A program made the position numbers and the translations under genes. 32,811 bases of DNA from NCBI GenBank assembly GCA_043778625.1, contig JAYWFU010000019.1, positions 1-32,811 of the forward strand, in the 5' to 3' direction. Below are positions 1-9,250 of the stretch, one piece after another. Each line of letters starts with the position of its first letter. The first letter of the stretch is position 1. Source of the DNA: JACMRI01 sp043778625. Its GTDB lineage: Bacteria; Bacteroidota; Bacteroidia; UBA4408. The notes under the pieces are model-generated. The model had not been told where the DNA came from, searched no databases, and was given only the letters and a program-made list of their open reading frames with translations.

Positions 1-87
1 TTATGCAGAAATTACGAACTGCTTTTTGAAACAGCTGAAGAAATGGTTAAGCTGTCTGCTATAAAATTATTATTGAATAAAATTTAA
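1..87 (+). pseudogene. Upstream TPR fragment of the SpoIIE-phosphatase gene, frameshifted
   Basis: Frame +1 is open from the left edge to a TAA at 85-87 and reads like protein (…ETAEEMVKLSAIKLLLNKI). The next frame opens at 81 and runs without interruption into the phosphatase gene, continuing a TPR helix pattern (NRLLDSAFIYYNKGI…). Adding one A to the A-run at 79-82 would join the two frames. I infer that the true gene starts left of the window and that this is a single-base deletion or a sequencing error. The fragment alone is too short to assign a family. Confidence 0.45.
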
Positions 88-185
88 ACAGGCTCTTAGA
101 CTCCGCATTTATATATTATAATAAGGGAATAGTTATAGGGAAAAGGGCAATATATAAATACGACTTAGCAAGTATTTACAACCAT

Positions 186-1529
186 TTGTGCGAACTATAT
201 TTTGAAAGTAATGATATTAAAAAAGCATTGGTATATAATAAAAAAGCATTGGTTATTTCGCGGTATCAGCAAGACTCTAGTAGTATTGTGGAGTGCATGT
301 TAAATGAGGCTAAATGTAATATTGCACTTGGCTATATTGATGGTGCAATCGTAGCGGTTGGTAGTGTAAATAATTACGCCATAAAACACGACATACAATA
401 CTTACAACTAAAAGCCACTGAAGCCCTAGCCAACAGCTATTACCAACAAGGTAACTATAAGCTTGGATACAATTATTATAAACAATATGCTACCATTAAC
501 GAGGATATTAATAGAAAAGCCTACTCGTCGAGCCTTAGCAGTCTACAAGGAGATTATTCGTTACAAAAATCGGAAACTAACGTACGCCAATTACAACAAG
601 CTAACCAAATACAAGAATTAACGAATAAAAAAAATACGTATTTTATAGTGGCACTACTTTTAGTGGCATTAATAGTAATGAGTGTATCCCTTTTATTATT
701 CAGACAAAATAAACAAAAACAAAAAGTTAATGCGCAGCTTCAAGTACAAAATGGCATTATTGCTCAAAAAAATAGGGAGATAGAAAGTAGTATTAAATAT
801 GCTAAAGGTATACAGCAAGCATTATTAACCAGTAAGGAATATATTGATAAGCATTTTAGTCCCGATTATTTTATTTACTACGAGGCTAAAGATATTGTGA
901 GTGGCGATTTTTATTGGGCGGTACAACAGCACAATAAATTTTACATAGCCATAGCCGATTGTACAGGGCATGGTGTACCAGGGGCGTTTATGAGTTTGCT
1001 CAACATTAGTTTACTTAACGAAAATGTAATTGAGCAAGGTATGGCAGCCCCTGCCGAAATATTAAACGAACAACGTAGAGAAATTATAGAAGCATTAAAC
1101 CCCAATGGTAACGAAAACGTTAAAGATGGTATGGATTGCGTACTGTGCGCATTTGATTTAGCAAATATGCTCCTAACATTTGCGGCTTCAAACAATCCAT
1201 TATGGCTAATACGTAACAATGAACTAATAGAATATAAGGCTGATAAAATGCCAGTAGGTAAGTACCATGATGTTACTAAAGATTTTAGCACACAAACCAT
1301 TAGTTTACAAAAAAACGATTGTATTTATATGTTTACAGATGGCTATGCCGACCAATTTGGCGGGCCTAAAGGCAAAAAATTTATGTACAAACAACTCAAG
1401 AATTTTTTGCTTACCATTGCTCACTTGCCTATGAAAGAACAGCAACAACAACTTAGTACTACCTTTACAAATTGGAAAGGTGCGTTAGAACAAGTGGACG
1501 ATGTGTGTGTGATGGGAATTAGGGTTTAA
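186..1529 (+). CDS. TPR / transmembrane / SpoIIE-type PP2C serine phosphatase
   Basis: Likely a membrane-anchored serine/threonine phosphatase that acts on an anti-sigma-antagonist or similar partner. Numbered from a TTG at 186: TPR-like helices at 1-120, a coiled stretch, one membrane helix at about 152-172, a second coiled linker (180-215), then a SpoIIE/PP2C domain at 236-447. The domain keeps the metal-binding acidic motifs: DIVSGDFYW (236-244), ADCTGHGVPGAF (258-268), TDGYADQFGG (384-393) and DDVCVMG near the C-terminus. The TTG start is doubtful: the same frame is open back to 81 with TPR-like sequence and contains no ATG or GTG, so the N-terminus is probably cut by a frameshift. The stop lies 4 bp from the convergent korA stop. 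No partner gene is adjacent, so the substrate is unknown. Confidence 0.85.
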   Translation: MCELYFESNDIKKALVYNKKALVISRYQQDSSSIVECMLNEAKCNIALGYIDGAIVAVGSVNNYAIKHDIQYLQLKATEALANSYYQQGNYKLGYNYYKQYATINEDINRKAYSSSLSSLQGDYSLQKSETNVRQLQQANQIQELTNKKNTYFIVALLLVALIVMSVSLLLFRQNKQKQKVNAQLQVQNGIIAQKNREIESSIKYAKGIQQALLTSKEYIDKHFSPDYFIYYEAKDIVSGDFYWAVQQHNKFYIAIADCTGHGVPGAFMSLLNISLLNENVIEQGMAAPAEILNEQRREIIEALNPNGNENVKDGMDCVLCAFDLANMLLTFAASNNPLWLIRNNELIEYKADKMPVGKYHDVTKDFSTQTISLQKNDCIYMFTDGYADQFGGPKGKKFMYKQLKNFLLTIAHLPMKEQQQQLSTTFTNWKGALEQVDDVCVMGIRV

Positions 1530-1533
1530 CTCA

Positions 1534-3381
1534 CTATTCAGCCACTTCCTTAATAGCACTCATTAATTCGTGCATTGTAAATGGCGTGCCTTTTATTTTG
1601 TTTACACCCTTTGCATCTACCAAGTATTTATCACGCAGTATGCGCACCAGTTGCCCGTTATTAATTTCAGGCACTATTATTTTTTTATGGTTTTTAATTA
1701 ATTCGCCTAAATTTTTAGGCAGTGGATTTAAGTATTTAATGTGTGCGTGCGCTACACTTACACCTTGGGCTAACGCCTCGCTTACAGCTCCACGTATGCT
1801 TCCGTAGGTGCTTCCCCAGCCTATTACTAGCACATCAGCATCAGTAGCGCCTTGGTCAAGGGTTTGTAGCGGTATATAATCGGCTATGGCATCTACACGA
1901 GCTTGGCGTAACTTTACCATCAATTCATGATTGTCGGGGTCGTAAGATATATCACCTGTTAAATTTTCTTTTTCTAACCCACCTATACGGTGCTCTAATC
2001 CTTTAGTACCGGGTATTGCCCAAGGGCGTGCTAACTTAGCATTGCGAGTGTAGGGTAAATATTTTTCTTTAACCTCTTTAGCAACATCGTATTGGTAGGT
2101 AATAGGCGCTAGGCTTTCCTCGGTAGGAAATCTCCATGGCTCTGCTCCGTTAGCTATGTAGCCATCACTCATAAAAAACACGGGCGTCATGTGTTCCACC
2201 GCAATACGGCAGGCTTCGTACACCATAGTAAAACAGTCGCTAGGGCTACTGGCGGCTATTACAGGCACAGGACACTCGCCATTACGCCCATAAATCGCCT
2301 GCATTAAATCAGCCTGTTCGGTTTTGGTAGGCAAGCCTGTACTTGGTCCACCACGTTGTACATTTATTATTACTAAAGGCAGTTCCAACATGGTGGCTAA
2401 ACCAATAGCTTCGGTTTTAAGGGCAATACCCGGCCCTGATGATGAGGTAACTCCTAAACTACCGCCAAACGATGCGCCAATAGCGGCACATATAGCGGCT
2501 ATTTCGTCTTCGGCTTGAAACGTTTTTACACCAAAATTTTTGTGCTTGGATAAATCATGCAGTATGTCAGAAGCTGGCGTAATTGGATAGGTAGCAAAAA
2601 ACAAGGGGAGCTTACTTTTTTGTGCCGCAGCTATTAAGCCAAGTGCAGTAGCGGGATTGCCATTAATGTTGCGGTACTGGCCACTAGGCATATTGGCTTT
2701 GGCTACTTCGTACCTATTCATAGGCGTTTCGGTAGTGTCGCCGTAGGCATAACCCGCTTTTAGTACTTTTACGTTAGCATCAAATATGTTAGGTTTCTTT
2801 TTAAATTGTTCTTGTAAGGCTTTTATAGTGGGCTCAAGCGGGCGATTATATATCCAAAAAGCGTACCCTAGTACAAACATATTTTTACACATGTCTATTT
2901 CTTTTTTGCCTAACCCGCTATCTTCCAACGCAGTGCGTGTAAGCTTAGTTACATCAACGGTATATAGTGTATATGCACTTAGAGAGCCGTTAGTTAACGG
3001 ATTATTGTCAGTAGAAATTTTGGCAAGTTCCAAGTCGCGGGCATTAAATCCGTCGGTGTTGGCAATTACAATTCCGTTGGGTTTAAGCTCTTTAATATTA
3101 GCTTTAAGGGCAGCGGCGTTCATTACCACTAATACATCGCACTCGTCGCCAGGGGTAAATATTTCAACACTACCAAATTTTATTTGAAAGCCCGACACCC
3201 CAGCCAGCGTGCCTTGCGGGGCACGTATCTCGGCAGGGAAGTTAGGGAAGGTAGATAAATCGTTACCCAAAAAAGCGGCAGTGTTGGTAAATTGTGTACC
3301 CGTAAGTTGTATGCCATCGCCTGAATCGCCTGCAAAACGTATGGTTACATTAGTTTTTTGTTCAATAGTGGTAGGAATCAT
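1534..3381 (-). CDS. korA: 2-oxoglutarate:ferredoxin oxidoreductase, fused gamma-alpha subunit
   Basis: One subunit of the CoA-dependent oxidative decarboxylase that converts 2-oxoglutarate (or a related 2-oxoacid) to the acyl-CoA while reducing ferredoxin. The 615-residue product has the fused layout: an N-terminal gamma domain (residues about 10-200, opening with the characteristic RFAGDSGDGIQLTG) followed by the alpha pyrimidine-binding domain (about 225-430, with FATYPITPASDILH, FQAEDEIAA and TSSSGPGIALKTEA) and a C-terminal domain II (about 510-605). Start is the ATG at 3381, 26 bp downstream of apaG on the same strand, so the two are probably co-transcribed. The beta subunit (korB), usually next door, is not in the window on either side, so it must be encoded elsewhere. 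Substrate choice between 2-oxoglutarate and other 2-oxoacids is inferred from overall similarity. Confidence 0.92.
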   Translation of the reverse strand: MIPTTIEQKTNVTIRFAGDSGDGIQLTGTQFTNTAAFLGNDLSTFPNFPAEIRAPQGTLAGVSGFQIKFGSVEIFTPGDECDVLVVMNAAALKANIKELKPNGIVIANTDGFNARDLELAKISTDNNPLTNGSLSAYTLYTVDVTKLTRTALEDSGLGKKEIDMCKNMFVLGYAFWIYNRPLEPTIKALQEQFKKKPNIFDANVKVLKAGYAYGDTTETPMNRYEVAKANMPSGQYRNINGNPATALGLIAAAQKSKLPLFFATYPITPASDILHDLSKHKNFGVKTFQAEDEIAAICAAIGASFGGSLGVTSSSGPGIALKTEAIGLATMLELPLVIINVQRGGPSTGLPTKTEQADLMQAIYGRNGECPVPVIAASSPSDCFTMVYEACRIAVEHMTPVFFMSDGYIANGAEPWRFPTEESLAPITYQYDVAKEVKEKYLPYTRNAKLARPWAIPGTKGLEHRIGGLEKENLTGDISYDPDNHELMVKLRQARVDAIADYIPLQTLDQGATDADVLVIGWGSTYGSIRGAVSEALAQGVSVAHAHIKYLNPLPKNLGELIKNHKKIIVPEINNGQLVRILRDKYLVDAKGVNKIKGTPFTMHELMSAIKEVAE

Positions 3382-3407
3382 TTATAGTTAAAATCACGTG
3401 TAAATAC

Positions 3408-3794
3408 TTAATTTAATTTTTCGGGTACTATTAATTCAAAGCGAGGTATTTGCACCTTAAATTCTTCGTTGGTTATGTTGTTTACAAACGTATAGTAGCC
3501 TTGCATATAGCCTAAGTCAGTTTTTAGACTACACCCTGAATCATACGTAAATTTTTGGTTAGGAGCTAAGGTGGGTTGTTGTCCAATAACACCATCGCCC
3601 TCTACGTAATGGAGCGAATAATCCGAATCAAATATCCGCCAAAATCTGCGGAGTAATTGCACGCTATATTCGCTAGTATTAGTAATTGTAATGTGGTAAG
3701 CAAACACGTAGTGCCCTTGCTCGGGTTGCGAGTTAGCCAACAAGTACTGTGTGCTAATTTCTATTTTTATACCGTTAGTAATATTAGCTATCAT
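3408..3794 (-). CDS. apaG: ApaG-domain protein
   Basis: Small cytosolic protein of the ApaG (DUF525) family, a fibronectin-III-like beta sandwich often annotated as a Co2+/Mg2+ efflux factor; its biochemical role is poorly defined. The 128-residue length is typical. Family signatures are visible: YHITITNTSEYSVQLLRRFW in the first half, then GDGVIGQQPTLAPNQKFTYDSGC and the glycine/tyrosine pattern YMQGYYTF. The gene heads an apaG-korA pair (26-bp gap). A match to the Bacteroidota -7 box (TACTTTTG) lies 25 bp upstream of the ATG on the minus strand. Confidence 0.9.
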   Translation of the reverse strand: MIANITNGIKIEISTQYLLANSQPEQGHYVFAYHITITNTSEYSVQLLRRFWRIFDSDYSLHYVEGDGVIGQQPTLAPNQKFTYDSGCSLKTDLGYMQGYYTFVNNITNEEFKVQIPRFELIVPEKLN

Positions 3795-3801
3795 TATCAG
3801 T

Positions 3802-3809
3802 TATCTTTA
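3802..3809 (+). promoter_or_regulatory. Near-consensus -7 box for the outer membrane protein / sensor kinase operon
   Basis: TATCTTTA, one base away from TAnnTTTG, sits 32 bp before the ATG at 3842, on the strand opposite to the apaG promoter. The divergent promoters share under 50 bp. No clear -33 element was seen. Confidence 0.35.
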
Positions 3810-3818
3810 TTAATTTAG

Positions 3819-3826
3819 CAAAAGTA
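3819..3826 (-). promoter_or_regulatory. -7 box (TACTTTTG) for apaG-korA
   Basis: A perfect TAnnTTTG match on the minus strand, 25 bp upstream of the apaG ATG at 3794. A -33 TTTG element is not evident. Confidence 0.5.
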
Positions 3827-3841
3827 TTTATAATAATTATC

Positions 3842-4540
3842 ATGCGGTCATTTATTGTTAAAATAGTAGTGTTTTTTATGTTGATTAATTTCAACCCTAT
3901 TGGTGCTAGTGCACAGCCTACTAAGTTTTTTGTTAAGGCCAACGTATCGTTTCCTAAGGCGGTGAGCAACAAGTTTTTTAGGCAAAAATATACAGGAGTT
4001 TATAATTTAGATTTAAGTGTTAACTATTTGGTTAGTAAAAGTATATATGTTGGATTGGGAGGCGATTATAAAATGTTTCAACTCCGTGATAATTATGTGA
4101 GTACTCGCAAAACATATATTGAAAACAAAAAAGGATACTCCGTAAGTAGTAAGGCACTTAGTGGCCTAGTTAATATTGGCTATTGGAAAAGCGATGGCGC
4201 AAGTTTAGTAACTGATTTTAACATAGGAGTAGGTATAATGCAAACTACCAATAATACACCTATTGACACCCTTAAAATTACTACGCTTACCAAGGCATTT
4301 ACCCTACAACCTAAGGTTGGTTTTTATTGGTATGTAGATGATGACAAACTAATGATGCTTGGCGGAACCATTGGCTACACCTACGTAAATAGCCGTTTTG
4401 ATGCCGATGCCTTAAAATATAATTTAATATCAATAGATTATACTGCACGTGATACCAAGTTTAGTACGCAGTACATTAACTTTGGTTTAGGGCTCATTTA
4501 CCGCATAGGTAAATCATCAGGCAGTAACGAGTTTGAATAA
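3842..4540 (+). CDS. Secreted outer-membrane beta-barrel-like protein
   Basis: A 232-residue exported protein. The first 24 residues form a signal peptide (MRS FIVKIVVFFMLINF … GASAQ, cleavage after AQ). The mature part is a run of alternating polar/aromatic strands with glycines (YNLDLSVNYLV, IYVGLGGDYKM, SGLVNIGYW, TDFNIGVGIM, LQPKVGFYWYVDD, LGGTIGYTYV) and ends in a strand FGLGLIYRIG, the pattern of a small outer membrane barrel. No specific family was recognised. Only 5 bp separate its stop from the start of the large sensor kinase, so both are probably expressed together; a role as an envelope partner of the kinase is possible but is inference from position only. Confidence 0.7.
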   Translation: MRSFIVKIVVFFMLINFNPIGASAQPTKFFVKANVSFPKAVSNKFFRQKYTGVYNLDLSVNYLVSKSIYVGLGGDYKMFQLRDNYVSTRKTYIENKKGYSVSSKALSGLVNIGYWKSDGASLVTDFNIGVGIMQTTNNTPIDTLKITTLTKAFTLQPKVGFYWYVDDDKLMMLGGTIGYTYVNSRFDADALKYNLISIDYTARDTKFSTQYINFGLGLIYRIGKSSGSNEFE

Positions 4541-4545
4541 AAAAC

Positions 4546-7500
4546 ATGACTACTAAAACAAGACTAACACAACTTGTTATTGCACTAATTGTAGTACTTG
4601 TTGTTAGAGGTATTTATGTGTATAACCAGCAATGGAATACTGCTAAAATTGTTGCTCACATTCAACAACAAGTAATTAATAAAGAGCAAAAAGCATACGA
4701 TATTTTAGCCCAGTTAGTGGCAGAAAATGAGCAAGCGGGAAACTATCATAAATTTGACCAATTGGTTAACGATGGTTTTTTTGTGCAAATTTATCAAAAC
4801 AACGAGCTAGTATACTGGAACAGCAATGCTTTGCCAGCTAACCTACCTGTTAATACACAATTAAACCCCCAATGTATCCGCACGCCTAATGGGTTTTATG
4901 AGCGTGTAGCATTAACCACTACTACCAAGCAGTATATTGTATTTGTACAATTGTATAATGCCTATCCGTACGAAAATAATTTTTTAAAAAATGGTTTCGT
5001 TAAAGCCTTTGCGCCAATAACTACACAAGCCCTACCCGAAATTAATAGTGCTAACGGTACTATTATTACAAGTAAGGTTGGTCAGTACTTATTTAGCTTA
5101 ACTACACTAAAGTTAGTTGCGTTAGATGTCCCTTATGGTTTGCTATTGCTTGATATAATAGGTATCGTATTGTTTTTAATTATTGGTACACAGGCTATTT
5201 TTTTAATTAAAAATAATAATGTGCTAATTAAAAGTAGTATGGCACTAACGTTTTTAATTAGTAGTAGATTTTTGTTGCTTTATTTTAAATTTCCACACTC
5301 GTTATACAGTACTGCATTGTTTAATCCTGCGGCGTATGCAAGCAATTTGTTTTTTGCGTCGTTAGGCGATGTATTACTAAATAGTATTTTGCTATTGTTT
5401 TTAATTTTATTAACCATTAGGTTAATAAAAAATAAAATACAATTAATTGGTTTTTATAGTACAGGGTTAATTGTATTGTTAAGTAATTATTATATAATAA
5501 CATTATTAGTAAGAGATTCGCAAATTAGCTTTGACTTGTTTAATGTACTTGCTATTTCAACTGAAACATTTGTAGCGTTATTAATTATTGCCTTAAATTT
5601 TTCGATAGCCATTATAGTGCTTAATTATTCAATAAAATTAATGCCTTACAAAACTATTGCCCTAATTACAACCATAGCATTATTACTATTTGGCGCACTC
5701 CGTTTACTTGATGTAAGTACAGTGTTTATAACGATACTTACCCTATTATTAGTAACGATTGCGTTACGATTCAAAAATCAAATTAGATTTTACACCCTTG
5801 GGGTAGTATTTATTTGCAACACCCTATTTATTACATTTAAAATTAACCAATTGGTTAGTATTAAGGAAAAAAATTATCGTAAATCAATAGTTGAAAAACT
5901 AGGGGAAGAGCAAGATGCAATTGCCGAAAATTTAATGGTAAGTATAATTACTAAAATTGAAAAAGATAGTGTGTTAGCAAGCATCGTTAAGCAAAAAAAC
6001 TTTAAGGGCGATGTACGAAAATATATTTTGCAAAAATACTTTAATGGCTACTGGGAAAAGTACAATATTCAACCTCACCTTTTTAATACAAACGGAGAGT
6101 CGGTAGTAAACGAAAATATTAATGATAAAAAAGATATTTCGCAGTACGAATTAGAAATTAAAAACACAAATACCTCCGTAGCGCAAAGTCAGTTTGTGTT
6201 TATTACCAACAAAAACGAGCAAAATTACTATGTAGGTAAATTTATACTACAAGGCAGCAAAAGCAATACTAGCAAGGGTACACTATATGTTACGATGCAA
6301 AATAAGCTACTGGCCGACGAAATTGGTTTTCCTGATTTATTACTCGATAATAAAATTGAAGCACAAACTAATTTATATAATTTTAGCTATGCACGTTACC
6401 AAAACAAAGAACTAATAACTAAGCTTGGAGTATATAATTACCCTTTAAAATCGAGTTATGGGCAGTACAGCGTAGGTTCGGAAACTACTATTGCCGACGA
6501 CAGTTATTGCCACTATGTTACCCAAAAATCTACTACTGTAAGCGTAGTACTGAGTAAGCGTAACGTAACATTTAATAATTATTTGGGGGCTATTATTTAC
6601 GTATTATTATTATTATTAAGTGTGTATTTACTAGTGTGGTTATTTTATTTTTATACTGAAATCGAACACCTGTACACCCCTACATTACGTGGACGCATAC
6701 AACTTACGTTTTTTTTAATATTAATAGCCACCATAGTTTTAATAAGCTACGGTACTATAACTATTGTTAAAAATCAGTATCAACAAAAAAACGAAACATT
6801 AATTAGCGAAAAAATACACAGCGTATTAATTAGTATGGAGCAAACCTTTGGCTCCGAAGCTAAGCTCACTACTATTGATGCAGAGTACCTTAATTATACG
6901 CTATCGCGGCTGGCCAATGTATTTTACACTGACATTAATTTGTTTGATACCAAGGGGCGTTTAATAGCATCTAGCCAACCTAAGTTGTTTGAGCAAGGCA
7001 TAGTGTCGTCGCTTATGAATAACGATGCCTACGTACAATTAATACAAAACAAAAAAACATCATTTACTCAAAACGAAACCATTGGCGAACTTAATTTTCT
7101 GTCGTCGTACTTACCATTTCAAAATAATAATAATACCATTATTGGTTATATTAATTTACCCTATTTTGCCAAACAAAACGAGCTTGCCAAAGAAGTAAGT
7201 ACCTATGTAGTTACGCTAGTTAACTTGTTTTTGTTGCTATTTATATTGGTGTTCATTATTACATTTATATTGGCCAATAAACTAATGGCTCCCTTATTAT
7301 TAGTGCAAGAAAAAATGAGTCAGTTACAATTAGGCGTACAAAACGAACATATAAGCTATACCAGTCCCGACGAAATAGGCAAGCTAGTAAACGAGTATAA
7401 CCGCATGGTAGACGAACTTGCCCTAAGTGCTAATAAGCTAGTACAAAGCGAGCGAGAGGGCGCATGGCGCGAAATGGCAAAGCAAGTAGCCCACGAAATT

Positions 7501-8142
7501 AAAAACCCACTAACACCAATGAAATTAAGTGTGCAGCAATTGCAGCGTACGTTTAATAATAACGATGAGCAATGGCAAAAAATGTTTCACAACACCTCGC
7601 ACAACCTTATTGAACAAATAGATACCCTGAGTAATATTGCTACTGAGTTTAGTAATTTTGCAAAACTACCCGACGCACATTACGAGCGTATTGATGTAGT
7701 GCAAATTATACAGCAAGTAATTGGATTGTACGAGGCCGAAAATAATTTAACCATTAGGTTAATTATTAATGCACGTAATACAACTGTACTTGGCGACAAA
7801 GATTATTTGAACCGTATATTTAATAATTTGATTAAAAATGCACAGCAGGCCATTGAAAATTTTATTGCTCAGCCTTCGTCAGGATTAATAACTATTGACA
7901 TTAAAAATTTACACTTAACCACCTTGCAAATAACCATTACCGACAACGGTGGAGGAATACCACAAGCTGTACAAGAAAAATTATTTACTCCTTATTTCAC
8001 AACAAAATCAACAGGTACAGGGCTTGGTTTGGCAATGGTTAAAAAAATGATTGAGCAAATGCGGGGCGAAATAAATTATACTACAATTATAAATGAAACC
8101 ACTACATTTGTAGTACAATTACCATTGCAAAACACTAAATAA
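4546..8142 (+). CDS. Large NtrY-like membrane sensor histidine kinase
   Basis: An integral-membrane histidine kinase of 1198 residues. Order of parts: an N-terminal membrane helix (about 9-26), an extracytoplasmic region, a block of several hydrophobic helices in residues roughly 190-430, a second soluble region (about 440-675), a helix, another helix near 720, an extracytoplasmic sensor segment, a helix near 885-910, HAMP (about 910-965), a dimerisation/phosphoacceptor domain with His983 in the H-box QVAHEIKNPLTPMKLS, and an ATPase domain with N-box NRIFNNLIKNAQQAIE, G1 ITDNGGGIP, F-box FTPYFTTK and G2 GTGLGLAMV. All catalytic motifs are intact. No response regulator is adjacent, so this is an orphan kinase. 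It sits between a barrel-like protein and a GNAT-like protein with 5-bp gaps on both sides. The signal sensed is unknown. Confidence 0.92.
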   Translation: MTTKTRLTQLVIALIVVLVVRGIYVYNQQWNTAKIVAHIQQQVINKEQKAYDILAQLVAENEQAGNYHKFDQLVNDGFFVQIYQNNELVYWNSNALPANLPVNTQLNPQCIRTPNGFYERVALTTTTKQYIVFVQLYNAYPYENNFLKNGFVKAFAPITTQALPEINSANGTIITSKVGQYLFSLTTLKLVALDVPYGLLLLDIIGIVLFLIIGTQAIFLIKNNNVLIKSSMALTFLISSRFLLLYFKFPHSLYSTALFNPAAYASNLFFASLGDVLLNSILLLFLILLTIRLIKNKIQLIGFYSTGLIVLLSNYYIITLLVRDSQISFDLFNVLAISTETFVALLIIALNFSIAIIVLNYSIKLMPYKTIALITTIALLLFGALRLLDVSTVFITILTLLLVTIALRFKNQIRFYTLGVVFICNTLFITFKINQLVSIKEKNYRKSIVEKLGEEQDAIAENLMVSIITKIEKDSVLASIVKQKNFKGDVRKYILQKYFNGYWEKYNIQPHLFNTNGESVVNENINDKKDISQYELEIKNTNTSVAQSQFVFITNKNEQNYYVGKFILQGSKSNTSKGTLYVTMQNKLLADEIGFPDLLLDNKIEAQTNLYNFSYARYQNKELITKLGVYNYPLKSSYGQYSVGSETTIADDSYCHYVTQKSTTVSVVLSKRNVTFNNYLGAIIYVLLLLLSVYLLVWLFYFYTEIEHLYTPTLRGRIQLTFFLILIATIVLISYGTITIVKNQYQQKNETLISEKIHSVLISMEQTFGSEAKLTTIDAEYLNYTLSRLANVFYTDINLFDTKGRLIASSQPKLFEQGIVSSLMNNDAYVQLIQNKKTSFTQNETIGELNFLSSYLPFQNNNNTIIGYINLPYFAKQNELAKEVSTYVVTLVNLFLLLFILVFIITFILANKLMAPLLLVQEKMSQLQLGVQNEHISYTSPDEIGKLVNEYNRMVDELALSANKLVQSEREGAWREMAKQVAHEIKNPLTPMKLSVQQLQRTFNNNDEQWQKMFHNTSHNLIEQIDTLSNIATEFSNFAKLPDAHYERIDVVQIIQQVIGLYEAENNLTIRLIINARNTTVLGDKDYLNRIFNNLIKNAQQAIENFIAQPSSGLITIDIKNLHLTTLQITITDNGGGIPQAVQEKLFTPYFTTKSTGTGLGLAMVKKMIEQMRGEINYTTIINETTTFVVQLPLQNTK

Positions 8143-8147
8143 TACAA

Positions 8148-9215
8148 ATGATTTCCACCCTCTGTAAAACTAATGCTCAAGCACCTACTGCATTTGCATT
8201 TACTTACCATAAAATTGAAAATAAGTACAGTACAAAAAACACACAAACTTACCTAATTAACTATTTAGTTAATGGAGAGGGGCATAAAATAGAGTTACAT
8301 TGTATAGATGTAAACTTAGCAAAGCAAATTAAGTTAAGAGGCGGCAATGTAGTAGGTAATATAATTAGTACAGGTATTATTTGCCAAAAATTTACAGTTG
8401 TTGTGCTAGGCTCGTTATTTACTAACACTATTAATAGTGCTGCTAACGCTCCCCTCGAAAACTACCTAACTACCGTAGTGTTTAAAGAGCTAAAAATAAA
8501 GCCAAACCTACTATTATTGCGTGATTATTCCCCTACAACAGTATTTGAAACGAATAACAACTATAAATTTATACCAAACGATGTAGTAATGAATTTTACC
8601 GTTGATGCTGCATGGAATACCATACAGGATTATTGTGTTGCGCTATCAAAAAAATACAAAACTAGAGCCTTAAAAACATTAGAGGCTATTACCGAATTAG
8701 AGTGCATTGAACTTACATTAGACGAAATTAAAAAATATCAAACGGAAATTAATAGTTTATTTAACCAAGTAGTTAATAAACAGGAGTTAAGTATAATAGA
8801 ACATAACGACAATTATTTTTACACATTAAAACAAAATTTAGGAACTAATTTTAAATTTTTTGGTTGGAAAAATACCAATAACGAATTACTTGCTTTTATG
8901 CCTATTATACTACACAGCACTATTAATTGTGAGGTACATTATATTGGCTACAATAGTAAGCATAACAACACTTACAGATTATATCAAAACATATTAATGC
9001 GCGCCGTGCAATTTGGTATCGAACATAAAATAAGCACTATAAATTTAGGTCATACCTCGCTAGAGGCCAAAGCCATATTAGGTGCAAAACCTATAGTAGT
9101 ATCACACGCCTACGCTACCAAGGGTATTATTGCTAAATACATGATTAACCATATAGTTAGTCATATTGACGAAGTTTATAATGCGGATTGGAAAGACCGC
9201 AACCCTTTCAAATAA
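8148..9215 (+). CDS. GNAT/FemAB-like acyl-CoA N-acyltransferase fold protein
   Basis: A 355-residue cytosolic protein. The second half has the GNAT/FemAB-like pattern of strand-helix pairs: a conserved FKFFGWKNTNNELLAFMPI strand pair, VHYIGYNSKHNN, then TYRLYQNILMRAVQFGIEHK followed by TINLGHTSLEAKAILGAKP, which resembles the conserved end of this superfamily (helix, LGxTSxxxK, LGA). The donor and acceptor cannot be told from sequence. It begins 5 bp after the sensor kinase and 35 bp before the metallophosphoesterase, so it is likely in the same transcript. Confidence in the fold is moderate and in the substrate is nil. Confidence 0.55.
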   Translation: MISTLCKTNAQAPTAFAFTYHKIENKYSTKNTQTYLINYLVNGEGHKIELHCIDVNLAKQIKLRGGNVVGNIISTGIICQKFTVVVLGSLFTNTINSAANAPLENYLTTVVFKELKIKPNLLLLRDYSPTTVFETNNNYKFIPNDVVMNFTVDAAWNTIQDYCVALSKKYKTRALKTLEAITELECIELTLDEIKKYQTEINSLFNQVVNKQELSIIEHNDNYFYTLKQNLGTNFKFFGWKNTNNELLAFMPIILHSTINCEVHYIGYNSKHNNTYRLYQNILMRAVQFGIEHKISTINLGHTSLEAKAILGAKPIVVSHAYATKGIIAKYMINHIVSHIDEVYNADWKDRNPFK

Positions 9216-9250
9216 TAAATTAAACCCTTAATAATTAAGCTAACTACACC

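Noticed and set aside
2786..3187. 133-codon frame antisense to korA
   Set aside because: Shadow of a well-supported korA frame; no start context or recognisable domain.
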